Assembly (NCBI RefSeq): GCF_963678635.1
Contig: NC_087066.1
Span: 12,136,517-12,200,516 of the forward strand
Source: Symsagittifera roscoffensis
Taxonomy: Eukaryota > Xenacoelomorpha > Acoela > Convolutidae
Reading direction: 5' to 3'
Length of the DNA stretch: 64,000 bases
In this document: piece by piece, positions 31,673-42,167 of the stretch
Layout of the letters: every line of letters begins with the position of its first letter
Position numbering within the stretch: the first letter of the stretch is position 1
Notes under the pieces: generated by a model
What the model was told of the DNA's origin: nothing
What the model saw: the letters and a program-made list of their open reading frames with translations, nothing else
Databases searched by the model: none
Program-made: the position numbers and the translations under genes

Positions 31673-34600
31673 ATGAGTCACAGTTATGAAAAAGTAAACA
31701 CAAAACGCCTGTGATCTCTAACATTCGGGGAAAATTGACAGAAGTAAAAATCGACAGAGGTAAAATTTGCCTTGAGATTAGACGCTAAAGCCCGTTTCAA
31801 ACGATTTCGACTGCAAGCTGCCAATAAAAAACATGCAAACGCAAAAGGAGAAGACCGTCTTTCAGAAACTTCAATATTTCTAGATGGAAAGCGGTTTCTG
31901 GCTTTGCCATGAGAAAAAAAACAGCTATTCTCAGCAGTCAACTGTTATCGAAGCTGGTTCATCGCCTAAACGTTTATAGATAGCCTAGAACATTTTTATT
32001 AGGCCTATACAGCTCACTCAATTCAACCTGTCCATTTAACTACCTGGCATTTCCAACGCCATTGCATTTTAAACCTTGATAGAAAATCATCACCCAAACT
32101 TTCAGACCTCCGACTATTTGAAATGATTAACTACTTCAATGATTACTCAATTTAAAAGGAATCGAAAGGTTAGATTTGACAAAACTCAAAGTACATGTTG
32201 AAGGTCTATTTTTAAAGACTAGGCGAGTTTCTTAAACCAAAGCCGCACTCGAAGTCTCAAAAATTGGATTTGAGTTCGGATATCTCGAAAATTCGGACAG
32301 AGCTTAGTTTTGCGTAGTTGCATTCTAGAAAGAACGTCAATGCAAGTAAGCATGACATCTTCGGACGAACAGAAATTTTTGTATGTTCAGCCGCTAGTTA
32401 AAAGGAGATTGGCTTTTTGAAAGCTATCGCTGTCGCTATGTTTATGTGTTATATAGCAAACTATTTTCGGCTGCGTTATAATCAATATATTATTCAATTG
32501 AGCAAAACAATTCCAGCCATGCTTAAACAAAGTTTACATGTTTAGGAATTAAACGCTTTCTCTACATGTTTTAGCTACACTCTATATTAAACATAGTTAT
32601 GCGGTGCAATTATGTTAAAGCGCTAGTGCTAACCTGCGGATCGTCATCTAGCATCGGTTTTGTGCCCAATCGCATTCTTTTTATTTAGCATGCAAATTTG
32701 AACTAGATCATGCTTTGCAATGTTATATTTCACCTTTGTATATATCTTTCTTAAAACTCCAATCTGAGCTATTTTAAGCATTTCTGACAGAACTTGGTAA
32801 TAATTTTTTAAAACAACTCCATTTACGGTGATACTTGCTTTTAAAACTTCTACTTTAGGTTTCAAATTTTGTTTTGGAAGCTGAAGCCTCTCTTGAACTC
32901 GTTCACTGGTTATTGCTGCGTGGTCTCAGTTTGGTTTCCGCTGGCTTGAAAGCCTATATTCTGCTCTGCGGGTGCTTTGGAGGCCAGAGGGAAATGGCAC
33001 AGTTAGTAAAAACAATATCCGTAAATAGAAGAAGCTCAAGGAAGTTGCGCGAACCGGCTACGACCTACGATTAGCGAGTTTTCGATTATGATCTTTATGA
33101 TTGTGATCCACTGTAGTGATGAATTGGCTTGATTAAGACAACAGACAAATTTTGGAAAAACACACCTGGTACTTTCTCCAAATAAGACGAAAAAAATATC
33201 TTTTGTTGGATCTGATTATTTCTGAATCCTCAAAATAGCTTCAAAATAGCCACCTGATATTTAAGCAGATCTATCAAAATGAATAAGGCTAGTTTAGAAT
33301 CAAAAACATGCCGAAACAATTGAATGTGAAAATAGCATCACAAAAAATCAGTAAACCTTGAAAAAAGCCGAAAGTACCAGAACAGAAACCGTTTCAGCCA
33401 AAAAAAATGGAAAAGAGAAAATCTAATAAAAAAAGTGCGAGCCCCAAATCCCCTCAAAACAGCCTCATGTGCAATTTTTCGGTCATCAAACGACGCAATA
33501 TAAGGCCACTTTAAGCCGATAAAATGTAGGCAAAAATCGGCTTTTTTCCAGATCCCTTTTGACTTCACTGAAATTCAACTTACGAATACATTTCTAACAT
33601 GATTTTCGATAGCCTTTACTGCAATAAAACGTGTAGGCGTGAATAAATACATTATTACATTTTTAACGTGCAAATTGACGTATGAATAAATTTTGAACAA
33701 TTTTATTTTACAAGCTGGTGGGAAAATGGCCAGCCGACAATTTTTTAAACTGATTATTTCCATTTGAACAAAAAGTAGGCTCTGTCAGATTCGCTATACA
33801 GCCTATATCAGAAGGGTACAAAAAATAATGTTCTATTCGAATCCTGATTGGTTGTTTTTTTATCGTCATTTAATTTGTTGAATCAGTCTAACCTTTAGGT
33901 CATCATTTTGACCTATAGAAACGAACCTCGTTATTGTCTTCATTTTCCCAGAAAAAATTAACTGAGTATTGATTCATCACCTATCCTTATCTTGCTCTGT
34001 ATCGATCTAAGTCACTATTTCGACTAGTATTTTAATCATGCCTTGCTCCAAATGTTGCTATTTTGGAATTTGGTATATAAATATAACATTTCGAAAAATA
34101 AGACATTTTTTCGGACATTGATTTAATTATATTTTGTGAAGCTTCGCTTGACTAATGTTGGTGTTGCACACTGTCAGCAGTATTTCGCTCTCTACAAGGG
34201 TTTTTGCCTTGAGCTTCTTATCATCGGAAAGGAGTTTTGATTCGAAATCGCAAAATCTTATTCACTGATGAAATTTGTCTCAAAATTTTTTTTTGCTTAT
34301 AATTTAATTATTTGCGATTATCATTTATGATGCAAAAAACTCTTCACTGGATCGCTAGTTAATTTTGAATTTCATGTGATCGTTACATAGCAAATATTGT
34401 TTTAAAATTTTAATGTTTTCTTTTGTTTATTTTATATCAATGGTAGCAACCGATATTTAGATTAGTGTTTTCGTGGCCACGCTGATAGCTTGATGGTTTT
34501 ATTTTTCAAGCTATCATTTTTTGATTTTATTTGCGTCCAAAATTCTTGTATTGCAATATTATATCTGCGTCAAAATTCGGTTTTGAACACCGCTGTAATT

Positions 34601-34868
34601 TGCTTGCCGACCAAGCTTCTCTTTGCCGCGTGCAGAAAATCTGAAGCTTGTTTGGGCTTTCGTCCAACAGAGATTCAGTCAAGGAGGATTAGATGCGATG
34701 AATGCTTTAACCCGTAAAAATTAAACTGCGAGCGGTCTGTAATCTTCTGTATTTAGTCTATTCTTGGCGTCACTGATATAAAAACGAAATATACATTCTA
34801 TTAAATTCATGAATACCGTCAACTCTTTTCAATGTGAAAATCAATTCAAAACAAAGTGATCAAGTCAC

Positions 34869-35799
34869 TTAGAATGGAGACGTATCTGAGACACACTTTG
34901 GAAACACTTCTTGAATAGCTTTTTTAATATCTCTTTCAGGTAAATTGCGAATCTTTGAGATTTCTTCAAAAACTGACGTTTTCAAACAATCTTCATAAGT
35001 TGCTGGTTCTTTGCTGTTTGTTGCTGTACTCCTGTTTTTGAACGCACAGTGTCCTGATAAATGGAAACCTCTGATTTGACTACATGCCAAGTGTTTCGTG
35101 TTGTCCCAGTCAATATTTGCTCGACAGTGGTCGTAAGCATGTGTAAGCTGCCTCACTAAACGAAAACAACATCAGCATCTACACCATTAACATTACATCA
35201 CGACGAGAAAAGTGAAGGCTCGCAGGTGCAAAAACCCGATGGATAAAGACCCAGCATTGGTTTAAGAACAGATATTTTGACCAGATATCACTTTCCTCGG
35301 CTCATTCATAAACCATTTTTGTTAAGTTTTATCATTAACCTTTTTTCTACTGATTCAGACTGCTTACAATAATAGGACAGAATACACACTCAAGAAAGCA
35401 TTCATTATTACCTAGAGAACGTTCGAGATGAGGCTCGTCTAGAAAATTATTCGTGCATATAACTATTTGAGACTTTTTATCGTCAAAATGTGAATCCACG
35501 CCACTAACACAATTATGAAAATTAAAATTTGTATCTGGATCAAGTGAACAATTTTTTCGAACAAGCTCGTCTACCAGTTTCACCATTTGAGTGTTACTTT
35601 GCAACAATTCAAAGGATCTAGGAGGAATTTTATATTTGTCCATGAAACTGCAGCTTAAGAACGTTCTCCAGCCATAGCGCTCTGATAAAACATCATTTCG
35701 TAGTGATTTGAACTTTTCGGGTGAAGATGATGCGGTACTTTTTCCTCCACTCAGGAAATCTAGATCACTCAAACTTTTAACCTCTTTTTCTCCTGTCAT
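34869..35799 (-). CDS. ATP23: ATP23-like mitochondrial protein with altered HExxH motif
   Basis: Two exons, 35799-35412 and 35155-34869, with a 256-bp intron (donor CTAG|GTAATA, acceptor gttttcgtttag|TG). The product is 224 residues, near yeast Atp23 (227). Family landmarks are KKSQIVICTNN (about 109-119), THAYDHCRANIDW across the active site, KHLACSQIRGFHLSGHC, and the C-terminal FPKCVSDTSPF. Atp23 is a zinc metalloprotease of the intermembrane space and an assembly chaperone for the ATP synthase Fo sector; the chaperone role does not need the protease site in yeast. Here the joined codons read SL-V-R-Q-L-T-H-A, so the catalytic HExxH is RQxxH (residues 131-135): first zinc ligand and catalytic Glu are both lost. 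Splice phase and alignment leave no room for a missing HE. The start ATG lies 6 nt after ttttcag. Confidence 0.88.
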
Positions 35800-35805
35800 T
35801 CAATA

Positions 35806-35815
35806 CTGAAAACAT
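35806..35815 (-). promoter_or_regulatory. Acceptor-like site 6 nt upstream of the ATP23 ATG
   Basis: The minus strand reads tgttttcag, then tattga, then ATG. Such a short leader after an AG acceptor suits a trans-spliced leader or a 5'-UTR intron. Confidence 0.4.
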
Positions 35816-36020
35816 GCAACGCATCACGCTGAGCTCAGAAAATTTTAGTACCAGTTTTATTTATTTCTTTTTCGTTATTTTTTTTCTTTTCAAAAGGGGC
35901 CCTTCCGTTTAGTTACGGTAAGTGCACAAGCTAGATAGGGCCATACCAGCGATATAAAAATGCATATATATCATTAATGAAGTCATAAATCAGCATTAGA
36001 GGCTTCGTCGTAATGTTAAT

Positions 36021-36755
36021 TTATCTTAGCCGTCCTTCCTCTACAATAGCGCTTATGGAGTTGTCGATGAATTGAACTTTGCGTAGCGATCTGCACCCCC
36101 TTATACAAAGTATAGAGCTCCTCAGGAGCACGAAGCTTATTTTAGTTCTTATGTAGTTTATAGATTCTGGATAGCTTTCTTGTCTTTTTTCACTTAGTTT
36201 TTCGGCTAATCGCTGCATTGTCCGCTTGGCTGTTGGAGCAGCGCCACCGGTGCATCCAAAAATTAGCGGGCAGGAGCTACTCTGCTCTACGTTTAAAATT
36301 CTTTGCAGATATTTGGAGTTCTTCAGCGTTTCGTGGTATTTGTATGCATCCTTATGCAGTTTTCGCGATGTTTTGGCATGGGGGTTGAAAATTTTCACAT
36401 CAAAGAAAGCGCGGCTGAATCGTGAACCCCAGAGTCCGTTTGCCTTAATGTCAAGTCGTGCCTCATCTTCAGTTGTAGTTGAATTATTGACAAAGCTTTC
36501 GCCTTGCAACGGCTGAAGTTTTGGCTCAATCTCGACGTCATGGCAAACCTCGTTCATGAGGTTGGCGAATGTTTCTCTAATTTCATTGTGTCTTATGTGT
36601 GTGTAACCACCCTTTGCACAGTGAAGCGCATGTGTCAAGTTAAAATTAGCACCACATGCACATGTGAGTGCGTTTTTGGTTGGTTCCCACCCGTATCTTA
36701 AGTAAATACCATCTCTGATTTCTGATTTATTCAGGTTGAAGTTGTATCTGCTCAC
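36021..36755 (-). pseudogene. Copy A CCHC zinc finger and restriction-like endonuclease domain
   Basis: A 244-codon frame, the longest C-terminal segment among the copies. It has CACGANFNLTHALHC followed by HIRHNEIR, then the endonuclease core ARLDIKANGLWG and FFDVKIFNPHA. The Asp of LDI and Asp-Val-Lys of FFDVK fit a PD-(D/E)xK fold. The C-terminus continues through FVLLRSSILCIRGCRS. The domain order after RT is typical of RLE-bearing (R2/NeSL-like) elements. The frame is intact here but the rest of the copy is broken. Confidence 0.75.
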
Positions 36756-37001
36756 TGGTAATGCACTGAGCCAGTTAGAGGCTCCTTTTTCAGAGGCCAG
36801 GTCGATTGCGTATTTATCTGTTTCATTTAAGGAGTTAAATGAGGCTTTTTTTACCTACCTTTCAGGATGGGATGGCAGCTTGATGTTAAGTCGACCCATG
36901 TTAAGGGGTAATGAAGATATCTCACGGAACTGGGGGTTTTATAGTGTCTTTACCGACTAGGTTAGGTAATAATTATTCATTGATAAAATTTTCACATATT
37001 T

Positions 37002-37905
37002 CTAAGTTTTCCATAGTATAGGCGTTGTCCTGGCAAGAAATGAAAGCTTTTCTTGAACTCCTTCAGTATAGCAGGCATAAACGTTTTGAGGGGAGGTTTT
37101 AGTGATTTTCGTCAGTTTTTTCAAATTTTTTGTTTGCTCATTCTGTTGAAATTCGAGGAACTTTTTACATTCAGATTCTGTTCCGATAACTGAACCAAGC
37201 ACTCGGGCTCCTGCCTTTATAGTGATTCCTGTATTTGCTAAGTTTTTCTGAGCTTCACCGAGTTTTTCATCCTTGACAATGAGTTGGCATTTGGATGTTT
37301 TCACGTGGTAGCCGAAAAATTTACCCAGTGATACAATTTCATCGAGGACGGTTCGTAGATTGCTTAACTTACCGACTGCGTTTCCGTCGTCTGCGTACCA
37401 TTTCTGGGTTACATTGTCTACTGATAAAAGTTTTATGAGGGGTTTTATGGCTAGACCGTACATGGCCATTGCTAGTGGATCCCCCTGGGTTGTCCGTTCT
37501 TGAGAGTATATTGTTTTTTTGTCAACGAACAGTTTAGATGGATTGGAGTAGGAGTTTTTAATCACTGTTAAAAGAGATGTTTTTCAATGCCAGCTTTCGG
37601 TTCAGCGAGTTGAAAGCGTTTTCGGCATCTATCAGTAAAACAGCATCGGCGGAAATTTTGATGTATTGATTTTTTAGCGCGTATATTGCATATTGAATGC
37701 CACATTTTTGTCCTAGACAGAGCTGGCATTTCGAACCGAGCGACATGAGTTCGTTTTTTAGGCATTTGAATATTGTTCGGCCTATTATCCTACGCATAAC
37801 TTCTCCTATGCCTATGGGTCTTACCCCTGGATTCTTATCTAAGGGTATTAATCTGCATGCGCTATATGGTTCCATTAGTTCTGGATTTAGTTCTTCGGTG
37901 GCCAA
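37002..37905 (-). pseudogene. Copy A reverse transcriptase, frameshifted
   Basis: Two frames meet near 37560. The upstream one has RPIGIGEVMRRIIGR and LLIDAENAFNSLNRK (RT motif A). The downstream one has TTQGDPLAMAMYGLAI (motif B) and WYADDGNAVGKL (motif C, YADD). A 17-bp deletion relative to copy B causes the shift. Confidence 0.8.
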
Positions 37906-37947
37906 TTTTTTGGCAATTTTAGCAATTGTTTTCGAAATCTCAACTGA

Positions 37948-38390
37948 TTAATGCCCAAAGTGTGTTAAAATACGTCTCCATTCATTTGCATTGAGGCCAG
38001 ATGGTCCATGCGATCCGTGCGTTCTCATGGCTGCCTTCTTGATATGTTGACCGTCTATCTGATCAAATATCGATGGATGGAAAGGAATTGTTTCGTTTGA
38101 GACTGTTGTAATATAGTTCTCATCAATTGGTTTAGATGGTGGTTGTTTCTCTATGAGAGTCTGTTCTACTGTCTTACATTCGACAATCTCGTCGAGCGAA
38201 AGAACACCTTTAGGTGTGTCTGTTAGTTTTGCAATTGCGCATGATATTTTTCCAGTATTCATTAGTTTGTTGAACTGTTGTGCTTCATTTTCAGTTTTTC
38301 TTCTACTTCCTATCAACAAGCGCCTTTCCTTCGTTATATAGTCCATCCAGGTTTCCGTCTTGCTATTTCTTAAGTCACCTTGCTATTGTT
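37948..38390 (-). pseudogene. Copy A ORF2 linker upstream of RT
   Basis: It matches copy B from the GRRKTE region to RRILTHFGH and then a TAA. The TAA is also present in copies B and C. The 5' side ends at the junction with copy B. Confidence 0.7.
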
Positions 38391-38672
38391 TTGGATAAAA
38401 ATCCATCAAAAGGTGCCCTTCCGTTTAGTTACGGTAAATGCACAAGCTAGATATGGCCATACCAGCGATATAAAAATGCATATATATAATTAATGAAGTC
38501 ATAAATCAGCATTAAAGGCTTCGTCGTAATGTTAATTTATCTTAGCCGTCCTTCCTCTACAATAGCGCTTATGGAGTTGTCGATAAATTGACTTTGCGTA
38601 GCGATCTGCACCACCTTATACAAAGTATAGAGCTCCTCAGGAGCGCGAAGCTTATTTTAGTTCTTATGTAGT

Positions 38673-39308
38673 TTATAGATTCTGGATAGCTTTCTTGTCT
38701 TTTTCACTTAGTTTTTCGGCTAATCGCTGCATTGTCCGCTTGGTTGTTGGAGCAGCGCCACCGGTGCATCCAAAAATTAGCGGGCAGGAGCTACTCTGCT
38801 CTACGTTTAAAATTCTTTGCAGATATTTGGAGTTCTTTAGCGTTTTGTGGTATTTGTATGCATCCTTCTGCAGTTTTCGCGATGTTTTGGCATGGGGGTT
38901 GAAAAATTTTACATCAAAGAAAGCGCGGCTGAATCGTGAACCCCAGAGTCCTTTTGCCTTAATATCAAGTCGTGCCTCATCTTCAGTTGTAGTTGAATTG
39001 TTGACAAAGCTTTCGCCTTGCAACGGCTGAAGTTTTGGCTCAATCTCGACGTCATGGCAAAGCTCGTTCATGAGGTTGGCGAATATGTCTCTAATTTCAT
39101 TGTGTCTTATGTGTGTGTAACCACCCTTTGCACAGTGAAGCGCATGTGTCAAATTAAAATTAGCACCACATGCACATGTGAGTGTGGTTTTGGTTGGTTC
39201 CCACCCGTATCTTAAGTAAATACCATCGCTGAATTCTGATTTATTCAGGTTGTATCTGCTCACTGGTAAAGCACTGAGCCAGTTGGAGGTTCCCTTTTCA
39301 GAGGCCAA
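38673..39308 (-). pseudogene. Copy B CCHC zinc finger and restriction-like endonuclease
   Basis: A frame of 211 codons with CACGANFNLTHALHC, HIRHNEIRD, EARLDIKAKGLWG and FFDVKFFNPHA. It ends early in KDKKAIQNL because of a frameshift, where copy A continues. It is separated from RT by stops and a frame change. Confidence 0.75.
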
Positions 39309-39597
39309 GTCGATTGCGTATTTATTTGTTTCATTTAAGCAATTAATGAGGTTTGTTTTTTTTATTTGTTCTATCAGTTTTCATTTTTTTGATTTTTGTA
39401 CATATTTTTTCTTGCTGTGTTACTGCTGTATTAGGATCTTGAGATTCCAGTACTAGTGATGTTTCCTTAGACCATTCTAGCTAGCTTTCAAGATGGGATG
39501 GCAGCTTGATGTTAAGTCCACCCATTTTAAGGGGTAAGGAAGATATCTCACGGAACTGGGGGTTTAAAGTGTCTTTACCGACTAGGTTAGATAATAA

Positions 39598-40590
39598 TTA
39601 TTCTTTGATAAAATTTTCACATATTTCTAAGTTTTCCATAGTGTTAGGCGATGTCCTGGCAAGAAATGAAAGCTTTTCTTGAACTCCTTTAGTATAGCAG
39701 GCATAAACGTTTTGACGGGAAGTTTTAGTGTTTTTCGTTAGTTTTTTCAAATTTTTGGTTTGCTCATTCTGTTGAAATTCGAGGAACTTTTTACATTCAG
39801 ATTCTGTTCCGATAACTGAACCAAGCACTCGGGCTCCTGCCTTTATAGTGATTCCTGTATTTGCGAAGATTTTCTGAGCTTCACCGAGTTTTTCATCCTT
39901 GACAATGAGTTGGCATTTGGATGTTTTCACGTGGTAGCCGAAAAATTTACCCAGTGATACAATTTCATCGAGGACGGTTCGTAGATTGCTTAACTTACCG
40001 ACTGCGTTTTCGTCGTCTGCGTACCATTTCTGGGTTACATTGTCTACTGATAAAAATTTTATGAGGGGTATTATGGCTAGACCGTACATGGCCATTGCTA
40101 GTGGATCCCCCTGGGTTGTCCCTTCTTGAGAGTATATTGTTTTTTTGTTGACGAACAGTTTAGATGGATTGACGTAGGAGTTCTTAATCGCTGTTAAAAG
40201 AGAAGGGTAGGTATTTTTGATGTTTTTCAATGCCAGCTTTCGGTTCAGCGAGTTGAAAGCGTTTTCGGCATCTATCAGTAAAACAGCATCGGCGGAAGTT
40301 TTGCTGTATTGATTTTTTAGCGCGTATATTGCATATTGAATGCCACATTTTTGTCCTAGACAGAGTTGGTATTTCGAACTGAGCGACATCAGTTCGTTTT
40401 TTAGGCATTTGGTTATTGTTCGCCCTATTATCCTACGCATAACTTCTCCTATGCCTATGAGTTTTACCCCTGGATTCTTATCTAAGGGTATTAATCTGCA
40501 TGCGTTATATGGTTCCATTAGTTCTGGATTTAGTTCTTCGGTGGCCAATTTTTTGGTAATTTTAGCAATTGTTTTTGAAATCTCAACTGA
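39598..40590 (-). pseudogene. Copy B reverse transcriptase
   Basis: In frame with the upstream linker but separated by the shared TAA. It has GEVMRRIIGRTI, LLIDAENAFNSLNR (motif A), GTTQGDPLAMAMYG (motif B), KWYADDENAVGKL (motif C) and FFGYHVKTSKCQLIVK (motif D region). The core motifs are intact. The frame ends FIKE then TAA, upstream of a 'LLSNLVGKD' segment that should belong to the same protein. Confidence 0.85.
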
Positions 40591-40620
40591 TTAATGCCCA
40601 AAGTGTGTTAAAATACGTCT

Positions 40621-41705
40621 TCATTCATTTGCATTGATGCCAGATGGTCCATGCAATCCGTGCGTTCTCATGGCTGCCTTCTTGATATGTTGACCGTTTA
40701 TCTGATCAAATATCGATGGATGGAAAGGAATTGTTTCGTTTGAGACTGTTGTAATATAGTTCTCATCAATTGGTTTAGATGGTGGTTGTTTCTCTATGAG
40801 AGTCTGTTCTACTGCCTTACCTTCGACAATCTCGTCGAGCGAAAGAACACCGTTAGGTGTGTGAGTTAGTTTTGCAATTGCGCTTGATATTTTTCCAGTA
40901 TTCATTAGTTTATTGGACTGTTGTGCTTCAGTTTCAGTTTTTCTTCCATTTCCTTTCAACAAGCGCATTAGCAGCGCCTTTCCTTCGTTGTAAAGTCCAT
41001 CCAGGTCTCCGCCTTGCCATTGTTTAAGTCGCCTTGCTATTATTTTGGATAAAAACCCATCATTTTTGGACTTTATTTTGCACAGTATTAAGTGTGGAAA
41101 AATCATTGCTGCGTGCATTGCGAAGGTATTTTCGTTGTTTTCTATTAGGCTGTTCAAAGTTCTATTTACGGTTTCAATAAAGTTATAACCAACTTTATTT
41201 TTTGACAAGATCATCAAGACCGGTTTCCAGTGGACCACTGCGGTGAATATTTTCCTGGTGGTTTCTATGAGTTCTGGACAGGGGTTTGACCTTGGGTCTT
41301 GTATTGTTCTTGGTTCTATAGTGGAAGACTCTCCTGAGTTTTGTGAGTGTGGGGCAGTGGAAGGGTGAGGGTGCATTTGGGGGAGCGTGGTTGTAGCTAG
41401 GGTTGGGGGATTGCATTCAAGCTTGTCATTAGCTGAATGAAATTGGGAGGTGCAGCAATGACAACTGAAATTGTCGTAGTGATCACTGCTGCGTTCTAGG
41501 CCGCTGCATTTTACATGCAAGTAGCCTGGGCATGTGAAGCACCAAACACCTCCGCCTCGCAGGCTGTTTTTACAAATAACGCAGTGTTTTTGAGTAGCCT
41601 TTTTAGGAAAGACGGCGGTGTCAAGTTAGCAAGAGAATTTATAGATTAAATTTGCTAGAAAATTTGTAAAGAAATCATTACCTTAGAACGAGAAAGGGAT
41701 GCCAT
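40621..41705 (-). pseudogene. Copy B ORF2 N-terminus with PHD finger and possible intron
   Basis: The PHD-type zinc finger reads CVICKNSLRGGGVWC, FTC, LHVKC and then CHCC, a C4-H-C3 pattern in about 50 residues. No in-frame ATG precedes the first Cys pair without a stop. Joining ATGGCATCCC...TCTAAG (41705-41682) to GCTACTCAAAAAC (from 41598) across an 83-bp GTAATG...AAAAG intron gives MASLSRSKATQKHC in frame. After the finger comes a Pro/Ser-rich linker, then a ~200-residue region leading to RT. It ends at a TGA private to copies B and C. The PHD assignment is firm; the intron is inferred. Confidence 0.7.
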
Positions 41706-41732
41706 CACGGCAGAAAATTTGAGGGGCTAGAT

Positions 41733-42161
41733 TTAGGTTGAGGTTAGGTGAAAAATAAATGTATGGGGTTGTACAAATCTATTTATCAAATTAAACAGCA
41801 CATGATTTTGAATATAAATTTTGCGGTTTACTTCGGAATTGTTACAGTTCTGAATTGTTTTGGAGATAATCAGTGTCTTAGGCTGAAACTTGTTGGTGAC
41901 AACGTTAATCAAGTTTCTCCACTGCTGTTCTAATTCTTGTGGATACAGCCTGTTGTCATTGTATCCAGCAACTATTGTTACTGCATTTAGGCGCTTTGGT
42001 CTGTATTGTAAAACTGTTTCGAACAGATCATGAAGCGTTGCGCCGCGGTAGGAGTGAGTTGTTGATTTTACTAGAGCTGGTTTGATATATTTGGTCCTTG
42101 AATTCCCGATAACTAGTTTCTGTGAGAACTCAGGGATATGTCTTGCCTGGAATCGCGGCAT
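41733..42161 (-). CDS. Copy B ORF1, SGNH-hydrolase-like protein
   Basis: A 142-residue intact frame. It contains LVIGNSRTKYIKP (block I, with GNS in place of GDS), SYRGATLHDLFE, VTIVAGYNDNR (block III, GxND) and KTLIISKTIQ. This is the layout of the SGNH/GDSL-like esterase domains found in ORF1 of some LINEs. No clear C-terminal DxxH is visible, so catalysis is doubtful. The ATG follows gtgtttcag by 4 nt. Its stop lies 27 nt before the ORF2 start, supporting a bicistronic unit. The copy at 46256-46684 is nearly identical. Confidence 0.65.
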   Translation of the reverse strand: MPRFQARHIPEFSQKLVIGNSRTKYIKPALVKSTTHSYRGATLHDLFETVLQYRPKRLNAVTIVAGYNDNRLYPQELEQQWRNLINVVTNKFQPKTLIISKTIQNCNNSEVNRKIYIQNHVLFNLINRFVQPHTFIFHLTST

Positions 42162-42167
42162 CAACCT

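Larger units (their letters stand above)
27494..34868. other. Gene-free interval between VWA8 and ATP23
   Basis: I found no recognisable coding exon in this 7.4 kb. Open frames are short and low-complexity. It holds copies of modules A and B, four hairpin repeats (29.09-30.78 kb), a tRNA-like block at 30.14 kb and a MITE end at 31.62 kb. A higher-GC patch at 32.87-33.07 kb has a 66-codon frame that matches nothing I know. The 5' end and promoter of VWA8 should lie just above 27.5 kb, but no motif can be defended. Confidence 0.5.
35893..38400 (-). mobile_element. RLE-type non-LTR retrotransposon, copy A (5'-truncated)
   Basis: It keeps a complete 3' end (minus strand ...ccgtaactaaacggaagggc, then ccttttga) and the 3' part of ORF2: linker, RT, CCHC and endonuclease. 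It lacks ORF1 and the PHD finger. The 5' end stops abruptly near 38390, directly against the 3' end of copy B. Relative to copy B it has a 17-bp deletion in RT, a larger deletion between RT and the zinc finger, and scattered substitutions. Confidence 0.8.
38402..42161 (-). mobile_element. RLE-type non-LTR retrotransposon, copy B (most complete)
   Basis: Minus-strand order: ORF1 with SGNH-like domain, 27-nt gap, ORF2 with PHD finger, linker, RT, CCHC and restriction-like endonuclease, then a ~270-bp 3' UTR ending ccgtaactaaacggaagggc. ORF2 has in-frame stops at 40621-40623 (TGA, also in C), 40592-40594 (TAA, shared with A) and 39598-39600 (TAA, shared with A), so it is probably dead or needs readthrough. 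Its 3' end abuts copy A. The true 5' end beyond ORF1 was not located. Confidence 0.8.

Noticed and set aside
35127-35157. Alternative acceptor cag|CTTACACAT in ATP23, which might restore HE upstream
   Set aside because: It would be out of phase with exon 1, and no in-phase donor ending in His-Glu codons exists in the intron.
38695-39215. Plus-strand frames opposite the RLE zinc finger and endonuclease
   Set aside because: They mirror the minus-strand coding region, recur only because the element is repeated, and lack domains.
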